Made by a program: the position numbers and the translations under genes
Shown here: positions 8,925 to 20,409 of the stretch, in pieces
Layout of the letters: the number at the start of each line of letters is the position of its first letter
Numbering within the stretch: the first letter of the stretch is position 1
Assembly: GCA_016871725.1 (NCBI GenBank)
Contig: VHCL01000002.1
Location: 62,001-126,000, forward strand
Origin: Verrucomicrobiota bacterium
Lineage (GTDB): Bacteria; Verrucomicrobiota; Verrucomicrobiia; Opitutales; UBA953
Length of the DNA: 64,000 nucleotides
Direction: 5' to 3'
Notes under the pieces: model-generated
Seen by the model: only the letters and a program-made list of their open reading frames with translations
Database searches by the model: none
Told to the model about the DNA's origin: nothing

Positions 8925-9719
8925 TCACCAGAGGCTGACCGGATTGTCTTCCAGGGGGTCGACCACCGTCACGCGGAGGTCGGTCTTCCGGTCGCGCACC
9001 TCGTTCATCAGGGCGTCGACGATGACGGTGCGGTTGCACTCCTTGCTGAGGTGGCCGAGGTAGAGCTCGGTCGCCTGCCATTCCCGGAGGCCGACGAGCA
9101 GGTCCTTGGTCTGGGTGTTGGAGAGGTGGCCGAAGTTGCCCCGGATGCGCTGCTTCAGGGAGAGCGGCCGCTTGGAGAGGCCGAGCATCTCGTCGTCGTA
9201 GTTCGCCTCGAGCACGAGGATGTCGGCGAGGGCGACGTGGTGGCGGACGACCGGCGTCACGTGGCCGAGGTCGGTCAGCCAGGTGAGGCGTTTCGCCGGT
9301 CGCGCCTCTTCGGCCGGGAGGTCGAAGGCGAAGCCGACCGGGTCGGCGGCGTCGTGCGGGATGGGGATCGCGGTGACCTGCAGGTCCTTGAATTCGAACG
9401 TCGTGCCGGTCTCGAAGAGCTGCCAGTCGGGCTGCGACTTGAAGGCGTCCTTGATGCGCCGGGCGGTCTCGCGGTTGGCGAAGACCTTGAGGCGCGGGTT
9501 CTGGCGGAGCAGGGCGGGCAGGCCGACGCAGTGGTCGGAGTGCTCGTGCGTGATGAACACGGCGTCCAGGGCGCGCGCCTCGATGCCGAGTTTCTGCAGG
9601 GAGGCATCGAGCCGCGGTCCTTGGAAGCCCGCGTCGAGCATCACCCGGGTCCCGCCGACCTCCAGCAGGGAGCAGTTGCCGGAACTGCTGGTGCCGAGGA
9701 TGTGGAAGGCGAAGGCCAT
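8925..9719 (-). CDS. MBL-fold metallohydrolase, WalJ/YycJ-like
   Basis: A 264-residue metallo-beta-lactamase-fold hydrolase. It begins FHILGTSSSGNCSLLE, typical of the YycJ/WalJ group of putative nucleases. The metal motif is THEHSDHC (H-x-H-x-D-H), and later metal ligands are plausible in TDLGHVTP and LGHLSKECN. The start at 9719 is the ATG giving MAFAFHILG; the open frame further upstream is antisense to glgC. Substrate and role are inferred only from family resemblance. It is divergent from glgC across about 100 bp. Confidence 0.85.
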   Translation of the reverse strand: MAFAFHILGTSSSGNCSLLEVGGTRVMLDAGFQGPRLDASLQKLGIEARALDAVFITHEHSDHCVGLPALLRQNPRLKVFANRETARRIKDAFKSQPDWQLFETGTTFEFKDLQVTAIPIPHDAADPVGFAFDLPAEEARPAKRLTWLTDLGHVTPVVRHHVALADILVLEANYDDEMLGLSKRPLSLKQRIRGNFGHLSNTQTKDLLVGLREWQATELYLGHLSKECNRTVIVDALMNEVRDRKTDLRVTVVDPLEDNPVSLW

Positions 9720-9821
9720 GCGGGAGGCGATGCAACCCCGCGGAGGCGCCGTCTTCAAGCCGCCATTCGACCTTTTCCGCTTGAGGGCGACCGCGACCGG
9801 AGGGAAGGTAGCCACCCCGCC

Positions 9822-11117
9822 ATGCCCTCCCTTCCTCGCGTCATCAGCATCATCATGGGGGGCGGCCGCGGCTCCCGCCTCTACCCCCTGACCAAGGACC
9901 GTTGCAAGCCGGCGGTGCCCCTCGCGAGCAACTACCGGCTCGTCGACATCCCGATCAGCAACTGCCTGAACTCGGGCTTCAACCAGATCTTCGTCCTCAC
10001 GCAGTTCAACACGGCTTCCCTGCACAAGCACATCCAGCAGACCTACAAGTTCGACGGTTTCGGCCGCGGCTTCGTCGATATCCTCGCCGCCGAGCAGACC
10101 GGTGACAAGGAGACCTGGTACCAGGGCACGGCCGACGCCGTCCGCCAGAACCTGCACCACTACAACCTCCGGGACGAGGACCTCGTCCTGATCCTGTCAG
10201 GCGACCAGCTCTACCGCCTCGATTTCGACGAGCTCGCCCGTCAGCACATGGAGAACGCCGCCGACGTCACCATCGCCGCCAAGGCCATGCCTTCGGACCA
10301 GGTCTCCGCCCTCGGCGTCATGCGCGTCAACGCCGACCTGCGCATCGTCGAGTTCGTCGAGAAGCCCAAGGATCCCGCGGTCATCTCCTCCCTGGTGCTC
10401 GGCGGCAACGCCCGCGCCCGCCTGTCCGACAAGTCGGACCGTCCCTACTGCCTGGCCTCGATGGGCATCTACATGTTCTCCGGCAAGGTCATGCGCGAGG
10501 CCCTCGCGGACCACACCCAGACCGACTTCGGCAAGGAGGTCATCCCGGGGCTGCTCGCCTCGAAGCGCATGATGGCCTACGTCTTCGACGGCTACTGGGA
10601 GGACATCGGCACCGTCGGCTCCTTCTGGGAGTGCAACCTCACCCTCACGGACCCGGTGCCCCCGTTCGACTTCTTCGACGGCCAGAATCCCGTCTACACC
10701 CACGCCCGTTACCTCCCGCCGGCCAAGCTCAACGGCGCCCGCTCCTCCCGCGTCCTGATGGCCGACGGCGCGATCGTCGACGACTCCGAGCTGAATCGCT
10801 GCGTCATCGGCGTGCGCTCCGTGATCCGCGGCGGTTCCCGCCTCGAGAACGTCGTGATGATGGGCGCCGACGCCTTCGAGCGTCCGCATGACCTCGCCCG
10901 GAACAACTCCCTCGGCCGGCCGGACATCGGCGTCGGCCCGAACTGCCTCATCCGCAACGCGATCATCGACAAGAACGCGCGCATCGGCGAGGGCTGCCGT
11001 CTGGCGCCCACGGGCCTGCCCGAGAAGTGGGAGACCGAGGCTTTGTTCGTCCGGGACGGCGTCATCGTCGTCAAGAAGGGCGCGATCGTGCCCCCGGGCA
11101 CGGTGGTCGGGGAATGA
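9822..11117 (+). CDS. glgC: Glucose-1-phosphate adenylyltransferase
   Basis: ADP-glucose pyrophosphorylase commits glucose-1-phosphate to glycogen. The protein has 431 residues, the usual length. The N-terminal nucleotidyltransferase domain starts with IIMGGGRGSRLYPLTKDR and CKPAVPLASNYRLVDIPISN. Further conserved parts are WYQGTADAVRQN, ILSGDQLYRLD and FVEKPKDP. SMGIYMFS and YWEDIGTVGSFWE lead into a C-terminal left-handed beta-helix. The start at 9822 is set by MPSLPRVISI; upstream open sequence is antisense to the divergent MBL gene. A GGAGGGAAGG ribosome site lies upstream. Its stop overlaps the next start as ATGA. Confidence 0.97.
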   Translation: MPSLPRVISIIMGGGRGSRLYPLTKDRCKPAVPLASNYRLVDIPISNCLNSGFNQIFVLTQFNTASLHKHIQQTYKFDGFGRGFVDILAAEQTGDKETWYQGTADAVRQNLHHYNLRDEDLVLILSGDQLYRLDFDELARQHMENAADVTIAAKAMPSDQVSALGVMRVNADLRIVEFVEKPKDPAVISSLVLGGNARARLSDKSDRPYCLASMGIYMFSGKVMREALADHTQTDFGKEVIPGLLASKRMMAYVFDGYWEDIGTVGSFWECNLTLTDPVPPFDFFDGQNPVYTHARYLPPAKLNGARSSRVLMADGAIVDDSELNRCVIGVRSVIRGGSRLENVVMMGADAFERPHDLARNNSLGRPDIGVGPNCLIRNAIIDKNARIGEGCRLAPTGLPEKWETEALFVRDGVIVVKKGAIVPPGTVVGE

Positions 11118-12172
11118 AGACCTACGCGCTGACCTACTGGTTCACCTGGGCGTTCCTGGTGGTCGCCGCGGCCTTCACGGGCGTGGCCTCCCTCAAGGAC
11201 GCCTTCTTCGGCGGCCTCTTCGCCTCCGGCCTCTCGGCGCTGCTCACCCGCACCTACGTCCGCGCCGGCGCGCGCTATGCGCCGTTGCTCGGCGCCACCG
11301 CAGGCACGCTGTGGGTGGTCGCGATGTTCCTAAGGCTGCGCTGGTTCGGCCAGCCCGATGATTTCCTCTCGGCGCAGTGGACCCTGGGCATCGACATCTC
11401 CGTGCATGCCGCGGGCTTCGCCGGCGCGGGCCTGCTGGTCGCCCTGCGCGAACGTCATGACTTCGGCCGGGCGCTGGCGGGCGGCCTGTCGCTCGCGGCG
11501 GCCATGACGGCGATCCCTTACGGCGTGATCGCCTGGATCGACCATCGCGTCGCGGGTCCGCTCGAGGTCGTCCTGCTGGTCAACGCCGACGTCCGGCCCG
11601 ACGAGGGGCCCGTCCGGCGCGTCGGCGCCGTCCGCGCCGAGCTGACTCCGCCGGAAGATGCTTTCCTGAAGGAGCGCATGCTGGTCGTCGACGGCCCGGG
11701 CGGGACGGAAGTCCTCGACGAGGCGGGCCGTCGTTACTGGCCGCTCTGGCGTCGGCGGCTCATCTATCCGGGCAATCCCGGCGGCCCGGTCCGCACCTTG
11801 GTGGTGCTCCTGCCGCCGGACCTTTCCGCGGAGACCTGGGAACTGCCGGTCCATCAGGAACCGACGGGCCTGGCCCTCGCGGTCCTCGGTCCGGCCAAAT
11901 CCGTCCGTTTCAGCGGCGGGCCGGCGAGCCAGGCCGTCCGCGTCGAACTTACGCTCGCCGTCGGCGAACGCGACGGCGCGCCCTTCTACCGTCACCTGCA
12001 GGCGGAGGTCTTCCGGCGTTCCCCGGTCGGTGATTTCTACGCGCCGGTCCCGGCCAAAGGATTGGCGCCGGCTTTCCCCACCGCCGCGGAAGACGCCCCG
12101 GCCAGGCCGGCCGATCCCGTCAAGGGACGTCCGGTCCGCCCGCGCTTCGGCGAGCCGCCCGCGGCCAAGTGA
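11114..12172 (+). CDS. Membrane protein of unknown function
   Basis: A 352-residue protein with about five or six hydrophobic segments in its first 150 residues, for example WFTWAFLVVAAAFTGVAS and ALAGGLSLAAAMTAIPYGVI. A hydrophilic beta-rich C-terminal half follows, ending in a proline/arginine-rich tail. I do not recognise the family. Its ATG (11114) overlaps the glgC stop, so translation is probably coupled. Whether it takes part in glycogen metabolism is unknown. Confidence 0.75.
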   Translation: MKTYALTYWFTWAFLVVAAAFTGVASLKDAFFGGLFASGLSALLTRTYVRAGARYAPLLGATAGTLWVVAMFLRLRWFGQPDDFLSAQWTLGIDISVHAAGFAGAGLLVALRERHDFGRALAGGLSLAAAMTAIPYGVIAWIDHRVAGPLEVVLLVNADVRPDEGPVRRVGAVRAELTPPEDAFLKERMLVVDGPGGTEVLDEAGRRYWPLWRRRLIYPGNPGGPVRTLVVLLPPDLSAETWELPVHQEPTGLALAVLGPAKSVRFSGGPASQAVRVELTLAVGERDGAPFYRHLQAEVFRRSPVGDFYAPVPAKGLAPAFPTAAEDAPARPADPVKGRPVRPRFGEPPAAK

Positions 12173-12178
12173 GCGCGC

Positions 12179-13983
12179 TCAGGTCGTCGCGCTGAGGAAG
12201 TCGCGGTGCAGCGCCGCGTAGGCGCCTCGCCGGGCGAGGAGTTCGTCGTGGGTGCCGCGCTCGACGATGCGTCCGGCGTCCAGGACCAGGACGCAGTCCG
12301 CCCGGCGGATGGTGCTGAGACGGTGCGCGACCACGAAGCTGGTGCGGCCTTTCATCAGGCGCGTGAGGGCCATCTGCAGCCGCGCCTCGGTCAGCGTGTC
12401 GACCGCGCTCGTGGCCTCGTCGAGCACCAGGATGCGCGGGTCGGCCAGCAGGGCGCGGGCGAAGGCCACGAGCTGCTGCTGGCCCATCGACAGGCCCCGG
12501 CCTTTCTCCGAGCACGGCGTGTGGATGCCCGCGGGCAGGGCCTCGATGAGGTCGAGGCAGTCCAGGTCGCGGAACGCCTGGCGGATCTCTTCGTCGGTCG
12601 CCGCGGGGCGGGCGGCCTTCACGTTCTCCGCGATGGTGCCGGCGAACAGGAAGTTCTGCTGGAAGACGAAGCCCATCTGCCGGCGGAGCGTCTCCTGCCG
12701 CAGGTCGGCCAAGTCGTGACCGTCGACGAGCACCTGCCCGGCGAGCGGCAGCTGGAACTTGGCAAGCAGCCCGATGATCGTCGACTTGCCCGAGCCCGTG
12801 TGGCCGACGAGGGCGATGACCTGGCCCGGCTGCGCCGTGAAGGAGACCCCGTGCAGAACGGGCCGGTCCGGGACGTAGGCGAAACCCACGTCGCGGAACT
12901 CGACGTGTCCGCTCAGGCGGGGGCACTCGCCGGCGCCGGGCTTGTCCGTCCAGGCGGGCGGGGTGTCGAGCACCCGGAAGTAGCGTTCCGCGCCGGCCAT
13001 GGCGAGCGTCGCTTCGGAGAGCTGCGTCCCGATGATCGTGATGGGCGAGAAGAAGAGGTCGGCCAGGAAGAAGAACGTCACCAGGTCGCCCAGGCCCGTG
13101 CCCGTGCCGGCGAGGGCGGCCCAGCCGCCGACGCCGATGAGCGCGGCCATGAAGCCGTGGGCGTTGAGTTCCAGCAAGGGCAGGTAGAGCGAGGTCAGGC
13201 TGGCCGTGCGCACGACGTTCCCGGCCAGGCTGCGCACGAGGCGCGTGAAGATGCCGGCGTTGGTGTCCTCGCGCGCGAAGCCCTGCGTGACGCGGATGCC
13301 CTGGACCGTCTCGGCCAGCGCGGAGGTGACGCGGGAGAAGGTCTCCTGCTGCACGCGGGAGGCGTGCAGGATCCGGCCGCGGAAGAAGGCGTGCACGAGC
13401 AGCAGGCAGGGGACGATGGCCAGGAGGACCAGGAAGAGCCGCGGGTTGGCCAGGAGCATCAGGGCCGCGGCGCAGGTCATCTGGCCGAACGAGACGAAGG
13501 TGATGAAGAAGTTGTTCTGGACGCCGTTGCGCATCGCCTCGATGTCCGAGATCATGCGGCTGATCAGGCTGCCATGGCGGCGGGCGTGGAAGAACGACAG
13601 CGGCTGCGTGAGCAGGTGGGCCATCAGCCGGTCGCGGAGGTCGCGCAGGACGTTCTCGCCGATCTGGTGGGCCAGCCGGATGCGCCAGTACAGCGCGACG
13701 TCGGCCACGACGAAGAACACCGCGAAGAGGGCCAGGGCCCGGAAGGTCGCGGGTCCGTCGCCGGCCTGCACCGGGCCCTTGATGATGGCGCCGACCAGCC
13801 AGGCCAGGCCCGGGAGCGCCATCGCGCGGAAGACGCACAGGGCGAGCAGCGTGTCGCGCATCCGGCGGTGCGGGGCCGTGAAGGCGAACAGCCGGGTGAT
13901 GGTCGACCAGCGCAGGGGCAGCCGGTCCGGTTCTTCCTCGTCGGGCCGCAGGCGGCGGACGGCGATCTCGAGGGGCGGCCGGC

Positions 13984-13987
<4 letters not shown>
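12179..13987 (-). CDS. ABC exporter half, catalytically competent Walker B (partner B)
   Basis: A 602-residue MsbA-type half transporter: six-helix membrane domain (about 35-320), then an ATPase domain. Walker A is GHTGSGKST and the Q-loop is in VFQQNFLFAG. The signature is LSMGQ instead of LSGGQ. Walker B is ILVLDEATSAVD with the catalytic glutamate, and the switch histidine is in AHRLST. The start at 13987 (MSRPPLEIAV) overlaps the stop of the upstream exporter gene as ATGA. The frame stays open upstream but is antisense or shifted there. Together the two genes look like a heterodimeric lipid or drug exporter; the substrate is unknown. Confidence 0.9.
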
Positions 13988-15813
<1,826 letters not shown>

Positions 15814-15835
15814 GCGCGTCGGGGCGCAGGCGGGC

Positions 15836-16705
15836 TCAGCGGATCATCTGGCCTTCGCGCGAAGCCTTCTTGCGGAACTCGGCGAGGATACGCGCGGTGT
15901 GCGGGCCGGGCTTGCCGGTGCCTATCTTGCGGGCGTCGACTTCGATGACCGGGATGACTTCGGCGGCGGTGCCCGTGAGGAAGCATTCGTCGGCGTTCCA
16001 GACGTCGTAGCGGGTGATGTTCGTCTCGACGGTCGGGATGCCGAGGGCGGCGGCGACTTCCAGGGCGACCTGGCGGGTGATGCCCACGAGGGCGCCCGCG
16101 TGGGAGGCCGGGGTGATCAGGCGGCCCTTGTGGATGAGGAAGACGTTGTCGCCGGTGCACTCGGAGACGTAGCCCTGTTCGTTGAGCATCAGGCACTCGT
16201 GGAAGCCGTGCTGCTGGGCTTCCATCTTCGCCATGATGTTGTTCAGGTAGTTGAGGGACTTGATCATCGGCGGCAGCGCGGCCGGGCTGATGCGGCGAGT
16301 CGGCGCGGTGATGATGCGCATGCCCGTGGTGTAGAGTTCCTCGGGGTAGAGCTTGATGGAGTCGGCGATGCAGACGATCGAGGGCTCGGGGCAGTTCTTG
16401 GGGGAGAGGCCCAGGTCGCCGAAGCCGCGGGAGACGACGAGGCGGATGTAGCCGTCGGTCAGGTTGTTGCGGCGGCAGGACTCGCAGACGATCTCGGCGA
16501 TCTCGGCGCGGGTCCACGGCATCTCGAGGCAGAGGGCCTTGGCCGACATCTCGAGGCGCTCCAGATGCTCGTCGAGACGGAAGACGCAGCCCTGATAAAG
16601 GCGGATGCCTTCGAAGATGCCGTCACCATAGAGGAAACCGTGGTCGAAGACGGAGATCTTGGCCTCGGCCTTGGGGTAGAACTTGCCGTCGATGTAGACT
16701 TCCAT
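15836..16705 (-). CDS. ilvE: Branched-chain amino acid aminotransferase (class IV)
   Basis: A PLP-dependent class IV aminotransferase for the last step of Leu/Ile/Val synthesis, 289 residues. The start MEVYIDGKFYPKAEAKISV at 16705 is the family's normal N-terminus; the longer open frame is spurious. DHGFLYGDGIFEGIRLY, the PLP lysine in MIKSLNYLNNI and the phosphate-binding segment YVSECTGDNVFLI are visible. A D-amino-acid transaminase is a less likely alternative in the same fold. It lies downstream of the PaaK-like gene with an 80-bp gap, so the two may or may not share a transcript. Confidence 0.88.
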   Translation of the reverse strand: MEVYIDGKFYPKAEAKISVFDHGFLYGDGIFEGIRLYQGCVFRLDEHLERLEMSAKALCLEMPWTRAEIAEIVCESCRRNNLTDGYIRLVVSRGFGDLGLSPKNCPEPSIVCIADSIKLYPEELYTTGMRIITAPTRRISPAALPPMIKSLNYLNNIMAKMEAQQHGFHECLMLNEQGYVSECTGDNVFLIHKGRLITPASHAGALVGITRQVALEVAAALGIPTVETNITRYDVWNADECFLTGTAAEVIPVIEVDARKIGTGKPGPHTARILAEFRKKASREGQMIR

Positions 16706-16785
16706 GGTGATGAAAAGCCCACCTTGGGGGTTACGGAGGGGTTTTTCCAGCCCGAAAGCCCCTTTGCCGGCGGTAATCAGCCCGC

Positions 16786-18018
16786 TCAGGCCGTCTCCCT
16801 TAAGGTCAGGCGGAATTTGCCCGAGTCTTCCGGGGTCAGCAAACCGACCGTGGCGGCGGTGACCGGCGCGCCGAGGAGGCGGGAGAGTCGTCCGACGAGG
16901 GTGGCTCGGGCCGCGACCAGCTCGTCGCCCGCCCGCTCGGGGAGGAGGCTGAGGTGGGCCGAACCGTCCGGGCGTTGGCGCAGCTGGTAATGGGCGATGC
17001 CGCCGACGCCGGCGAAGGCCGCGTCCGCCTGACGGGTCGTGAGGGGCCTGCCATCCGGACCGCGGAGCGCGTCCCGTCTGCGTCCGTGGACGAGATAGCC
17101 GCCGTCGACCGGCTCGACGTAATCGCCGATCTCGTAGCGCACCAAGGGAAGGTAAGGATTCGTGAGGGTGGTGACCAGCAGTTCGCCGACGCCCTCCGCG
17201 GCCGTCGACTCCAGGAGCGCGGTCTCCGGGCTCGGCCGCATGACGCCGGCCGACTCGACCAGCAGGTGGCCGGACTCGCTGGAGCCGTAGAGGTCGATCA
17301 CCGGCACGCCGAAGACCCGTTCCAGGATCGCCCGGTGCGTGACGCTGGTGAACTCGTAGCTCGTCAGGATGAAGCGCAGGGAAGGGAAGCGCCGGCCGTG
17401 GCGTTCGCAGTGCAGGGCGAACCAGGCCCCGTGGACCGGGTCGACGTCGAGGAAGGCGGGTTCCCAGGTCGCGACCTCGTCCGCCATGACGGCCAGCTTG
17501 TCGTCGCCCAGCGTGAAGGGGATCCGCGTCTGGTTGACGTAACGGCTGTCGCCGAGGGTGCGCTGCTCGAGGTTGAGCCAGCGGTTGTAGCAGCTGACCC
17601 CGCTGCAGCCGGGGGTCGTCAGCACCGCGCGCCGGAGGCCGGCCCGTTCGCCGAAGCAGGCGTCGAGGAAAGGATTGCGGCGCAGGGCGCGGAGTTCCTG
17701 CTCGGCCCACCAGGTCCGGCCGAAGACCACGCGCACGCTGGCGCCGGAGGTGCCCGACGTGCTTTCCTCCTCGATCAGTCCGCGGTCGAGGAGCGAGCCG
17801 ACGGTCAGGCCGTCCCGGAGGAAGCCTTCGGGCGAATGTTCGCGCAGCTGGCTCTTGGTGATGCGAGGCAGGTCGGCGAGCCGGACCGAAGGATCGGCGA
17901 AAGCCTCCGGCCAGGCGCCGGCCGCGTAGAACGGCACCCCGACGGTCTGGGCGATGGCGGCGCGCAGGCGCTCGACCTCTTCGGTGGCGCGGGCGGCGGG
18001 CGGGGAGGTGGGCGGCAT
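16786..18018 (-). CDS. PaaK/CapK-like adenylate-forming enzyme
   Basis: A 410-residue member of the phenylacetate-CoA-ligase-like part of the acyl-adenylate-forming superfamily. The AMP-binding loop is STSGTSGASVRVVFGR (about residue 85). YGSSESGHLL (about 240) supplies the adenine-binding motif. RYEIGDYVEP corresponds to the G/R-Y-x-x-G-D motif. The short C-terminal lid ends near DSGKFRLT. The acyl substrate cannot be told. No aromatic-degradation or capsule genes are nearby, so the name PaaK should not be taken as function. It is divergent from the oxidoreductase gene. Confidence 0.78.
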   Translation of the reverse strand: MPPTSPPAARATEEVERLRAAIAQTVGVPFYAAGAWPEAFADPSVRLADLPRITKSQLREHSPEGFLRDGLTVGSLLDRGLIEEESTSGTSGASVRVVFGRTWWAEQELRALRRNPFLDACFGERAGLRRAVLTTPGCSGVSCYNRWLNLEQRTLGDSRYVNQTRIPFTLGDDKLAVMADEVATWEPAFLDVDPVHGAWFALHCERHGRRFPSLRFILTSYEFTSVTHRAILERVFGVPVIDLYGSSESGHLLVESAGVMRPSPETALLESTAAEGVGELLVTTLTNPYLPLVRYEIGDYVEPVDGGYLVHGRRRDALRGPDGRPLTTRQADAAFAGVGGIAHYQLRQRPDGSAHLSLLPERAGDELVAARATLVGRLSRLLGAPVTAATVGLLTPEDSGKFRLTLRETA

Positions 18019-18159
18019 GACGTCAACGAGCAGGCAAGGTCGGCGAAAGCAAAGCGTCGGCGTGATTTAACGGCGGAATCTCGGCATATCAGCCGCCCGC
18101 GCCCGTCTGGTCGGAACTATCAGGGTTGAACGCGGTCTGTCGTCCTCATATCACCCCGC

Positions 18160-19446
18160 ATGCGATCACCCCGTCGTTCGTTCCTCCGTAAGGCCGCCGT
18201 CGCCGCGCTCGGCTTCACGATCCTGCCCCGGCACGTCCTCGGCCGGGGTTTCGTGCCCCCCAGCGAGACCTTGAACCACGTCATCGTCGGTTGCGGCGGC
18301 ATCTCCGCGATGCACTCCGAGCCGCGCATGACCGGCAAGAACCGCATCGTCGGCATCTGCGACGTCGACGCCCAGCGCGTGCAGAAGAAGCTCGAGCGCA
18401 TCAAGCAGGCGGGCGGCGGCACGCCGCTGACGGCCGAGGATTTCCGCGAGGTCATCGCGTTGCCCGACGCCGACGTCGTGCACGTCTGCACGCCGCCCCA
18501 CTGGCACGGGGTCATCGCCGCCATGGCGGCCCGCCGCGGCAAGGCCGTCTGGTGCGAGAAGCCGCTCACGCGCACCATCGGCGAAGGCCTCGCCCTCAGC
18601 CGCGTCGTGCAGCAGACCGGCGTGCCTTTCAGGGTGAACACCTGGTTCCGCCTCAACCGCACCAACTATTACGGCGTCGGCCCGGCCCGGGAGATCCGCC
18701 GCGTCGTCGCGAGCGGCGTCCTCGGCGGTCCGCTGACGGTCCGGCTCGCCCCGGTCGGCGGCATCCAGTGGAAGGTGAACCTCTGGACCGGCAAGCCGGA
18801 CCTCAAGCCGGAGCCCGTCCCCGCGCACCTGAACTGGGACCTCTACTGCGGCCCTTCGCAGCTCATCCCTTATCACCCGCACCGCTGCCACGGTTCCTTC
18901 CGCGGCTACTGGAACTTCGACCAAGGCGGCCTCGGCGACATGGGGCAGCACTTCCTCGATCCCGTGCAGTATTTCCTCGGCAAGGACGGCGAGTCGCCCG
19001 TTTCCGTCGAGTGCGACGCCCCGCCGCAGGACGCCATGGCGTGCGGCGTGTGGAAGACGGTCACCCTGACCTACAAGGACGGCACGCGCATCATCCTCGA
19101 ATCCGAGCTCGCCGCGCGCAATCCGGACAACCCTTTCCTGGAAGGACCGAACGGCAAGCTCTTCGCCGGCATGCGTTGCGACCGTCCCGAGCTGCTCGCC
19201 AAGGCCGCCGAGTTCCCGCTGCCGGAATACCAGGAAGACGACTTCGACGCGTGCGCCCGTGAGAAGCGGCCGTTCGGCTACGGCGTCAACGAGGCGTTCC
19301 GCAGCTCCACGCTCGTCAACCTCGCCGCCCTCAGCGTCCGCCTGGGCCGTAAGCTCACGTTCAAGGCCGATGGTTCCGGCTTCGTCGGCGACGACCAGGC
19401 CAACCAGCTCCATTCGCCCGCCCTGCGTGGTAACTGGTCCCTCTGA
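18160..19446 (+). CDS. Tat-exported Gfo/Idh/MocA-family oxidoreductase
   Basis: A 428-residue NAD(P)-dependent sugar-type oxidoreductase. The N-terminus MRSPRRSFLRKAAVAALGF carries a twin-arginine motif (S-P-R-R-S-F-L-R-K), implying folded export. The Rossmann part begins HVIVGCGGISAMH. WCEKPLTR is the conserved E-K-P motif (catalytic lysine), and GDMGQHFLDPVQYFLG matches the family's C-terminal domain. Many such exported dehydrogenases are found in Planctomycetes and Verrucomicrobia. The substrate is unknown. The following exported protein starts 19 bp downstream. Confidence 0.9.
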   Translation: MRSPRRSFLRKAAVAALGFTILPRHVLGRGFVPPSETLNHVIVGCGGISAMHSEPRMTGKNRIVGICDVDAQRVQKKLERIKQAGGGTPLTAEDFREVIALPDADVVHVCTPPHWHGVIAAMAARRGKAVWCEKPLTRTIGEGLALSRVVQQTGVPFRVNTWFRLNRTNYYGVGPAREIRRVVASGVLGGPLTVRLAPVGGIQWKVNLWTGKPDLKPEPVPAHLNWDLYCGPSQLIPYHPHRCHGSFRGYWNFDQGGLGDMGQHFLDPVQYFLGKDGESPVSVECDAPPQDAMACGVWKTVTLTYKDGTRIILESELAARNPDNPFLEGPNGKLFAGMRCDRPELLAKAAEFPLPEYQEDDFDACAREKRPFGYGVNEAFRSSTLVNLAALSVRLGRKLTFKADGSGFVGDDQANQLHSPALRGNWSL

Positions 19447-19465
19447 ATCCCGCGCCCGAACGACC

Positions 19466-20356
19466 ATGAAGACCTTCGTCCTTTTTCTCGCCTGCGCCGC
19501 CGCCCTGATGGGCCGGGCCGCCGACGCCCCGACCGACGCCACCTTCGCGGACCTCGCGGTCCCGGAGAAGCGGCTCGCCGCCCAGCAGGCGATCCTCGAC
19601 CACTCGCGCGGCTTCCCGGTCGCCTCGCCCGAAGCCAAGGCCTGGTTCGAGCGCGTCCGCGCCGCGGCCAAGTCGGTCGAGCATCCCGAGGCGCAGGCGG
19701 CCCTCCAGCAGATCCTGCTCTTCGAGCCGAACGCCAAGCCACGACTCCCGCTCAACCCCAGGCAGCCGAACACCTACGAGGATCCCGTGGGCACCACGCC
19801 CGAGACCAAGCTCGCCCACCTCGAGCGCGTGCTCGACCAGCGGCGCTCCGCCAAGGAATACCCGCTCACCGTCGACGAGCTCGTCGCGCTGACCAAGCAT
19901 GAGGACTTCGCGACCGCGCAGCGGGCGAACCGGCTGCTCCGCCGCGTCAGCTCCGCGACCGCTGCGCCGATCCTCTGGGAGCGGCTCGGCAAGCTCACGC
20001 AACGCTCGCAGGTCCAGGAGGTCGAGGATGAGATCCTCCGTCTGCCCGTCTCGCTGGCCGCCAAGCATGTCCCGACCGAACTCGCGGGCGCCTCGCTCGC
20101 CGCCAAGGCCGCCTGGGCTCGTATCGTCGCCGTCCGCGGAAGCCGTGTCGGCGGCAAGAGCCGCCCGGCGCTCAAGACGACCGTCCTGCCCTTGCTGAAA
20201 GGCCCGGCCAACGAACTCACCGAAGCCGCCTGGGCCATCGTGCCCCGGCTCTTCGCCGAAGCCGACCGCGCCGTCCTGACCGAGGCCGCGCAGGGGCTCT
20301 CCGAACGCCTGGCGCCGAAGGCCAAGGCCGCGTTGGACGCCTTGCCCGCCAAGTAG
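19466..20356 (+). CDS. Exported helical-repeat protein of unknown function
   Basis: A 296-residue protein with a signal peptide (about residues 1-18, MKTFVLFLACAAALMGRA). The mature part is alanine/leucine rich and looks like HEAT-type helical repeats (for example TEAAWAIVPRLFAEADRAVL). I recognise no catalytic motif. The ATG at 19466 is chosen because the signal peptide starts there; the open frame further upstream overlaps the oxidoreductase gene. Close spacing suggests co-expression with that oxidoreductase. Confidence 0.72.
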   Translation: MKTFVLFLACAAALMGRAADAPTDATFADLAVPEKRLAAQQAILDHSRGFPVASPEAKAWFERVRAAAKSVEHPEAQAALQQILLFEPNAKPRLPLNPRQPNTYEDPVGTTPETKLAHLERVLDQRRSAKEYPLTVDELVALTKHEDFATAQRANRLLRRVSSATAAPILWERLGKLTQRSQVQEVEDEILRLPVSLAAKHVPTELAGASLAAKAAWARIVAVRGSRVGGKSRPALKTTVLPLLKGPANELTEAAWAIVPRLFAEADRAVLTEAAQGLSERLAPKAKAALDALPAK

Positions 20357-20409
20357 GCGGCCGACGCTTGTCGCTTGCCGAGGGGCGGGCGGAGCCTTGC
20401 TATGGACGC

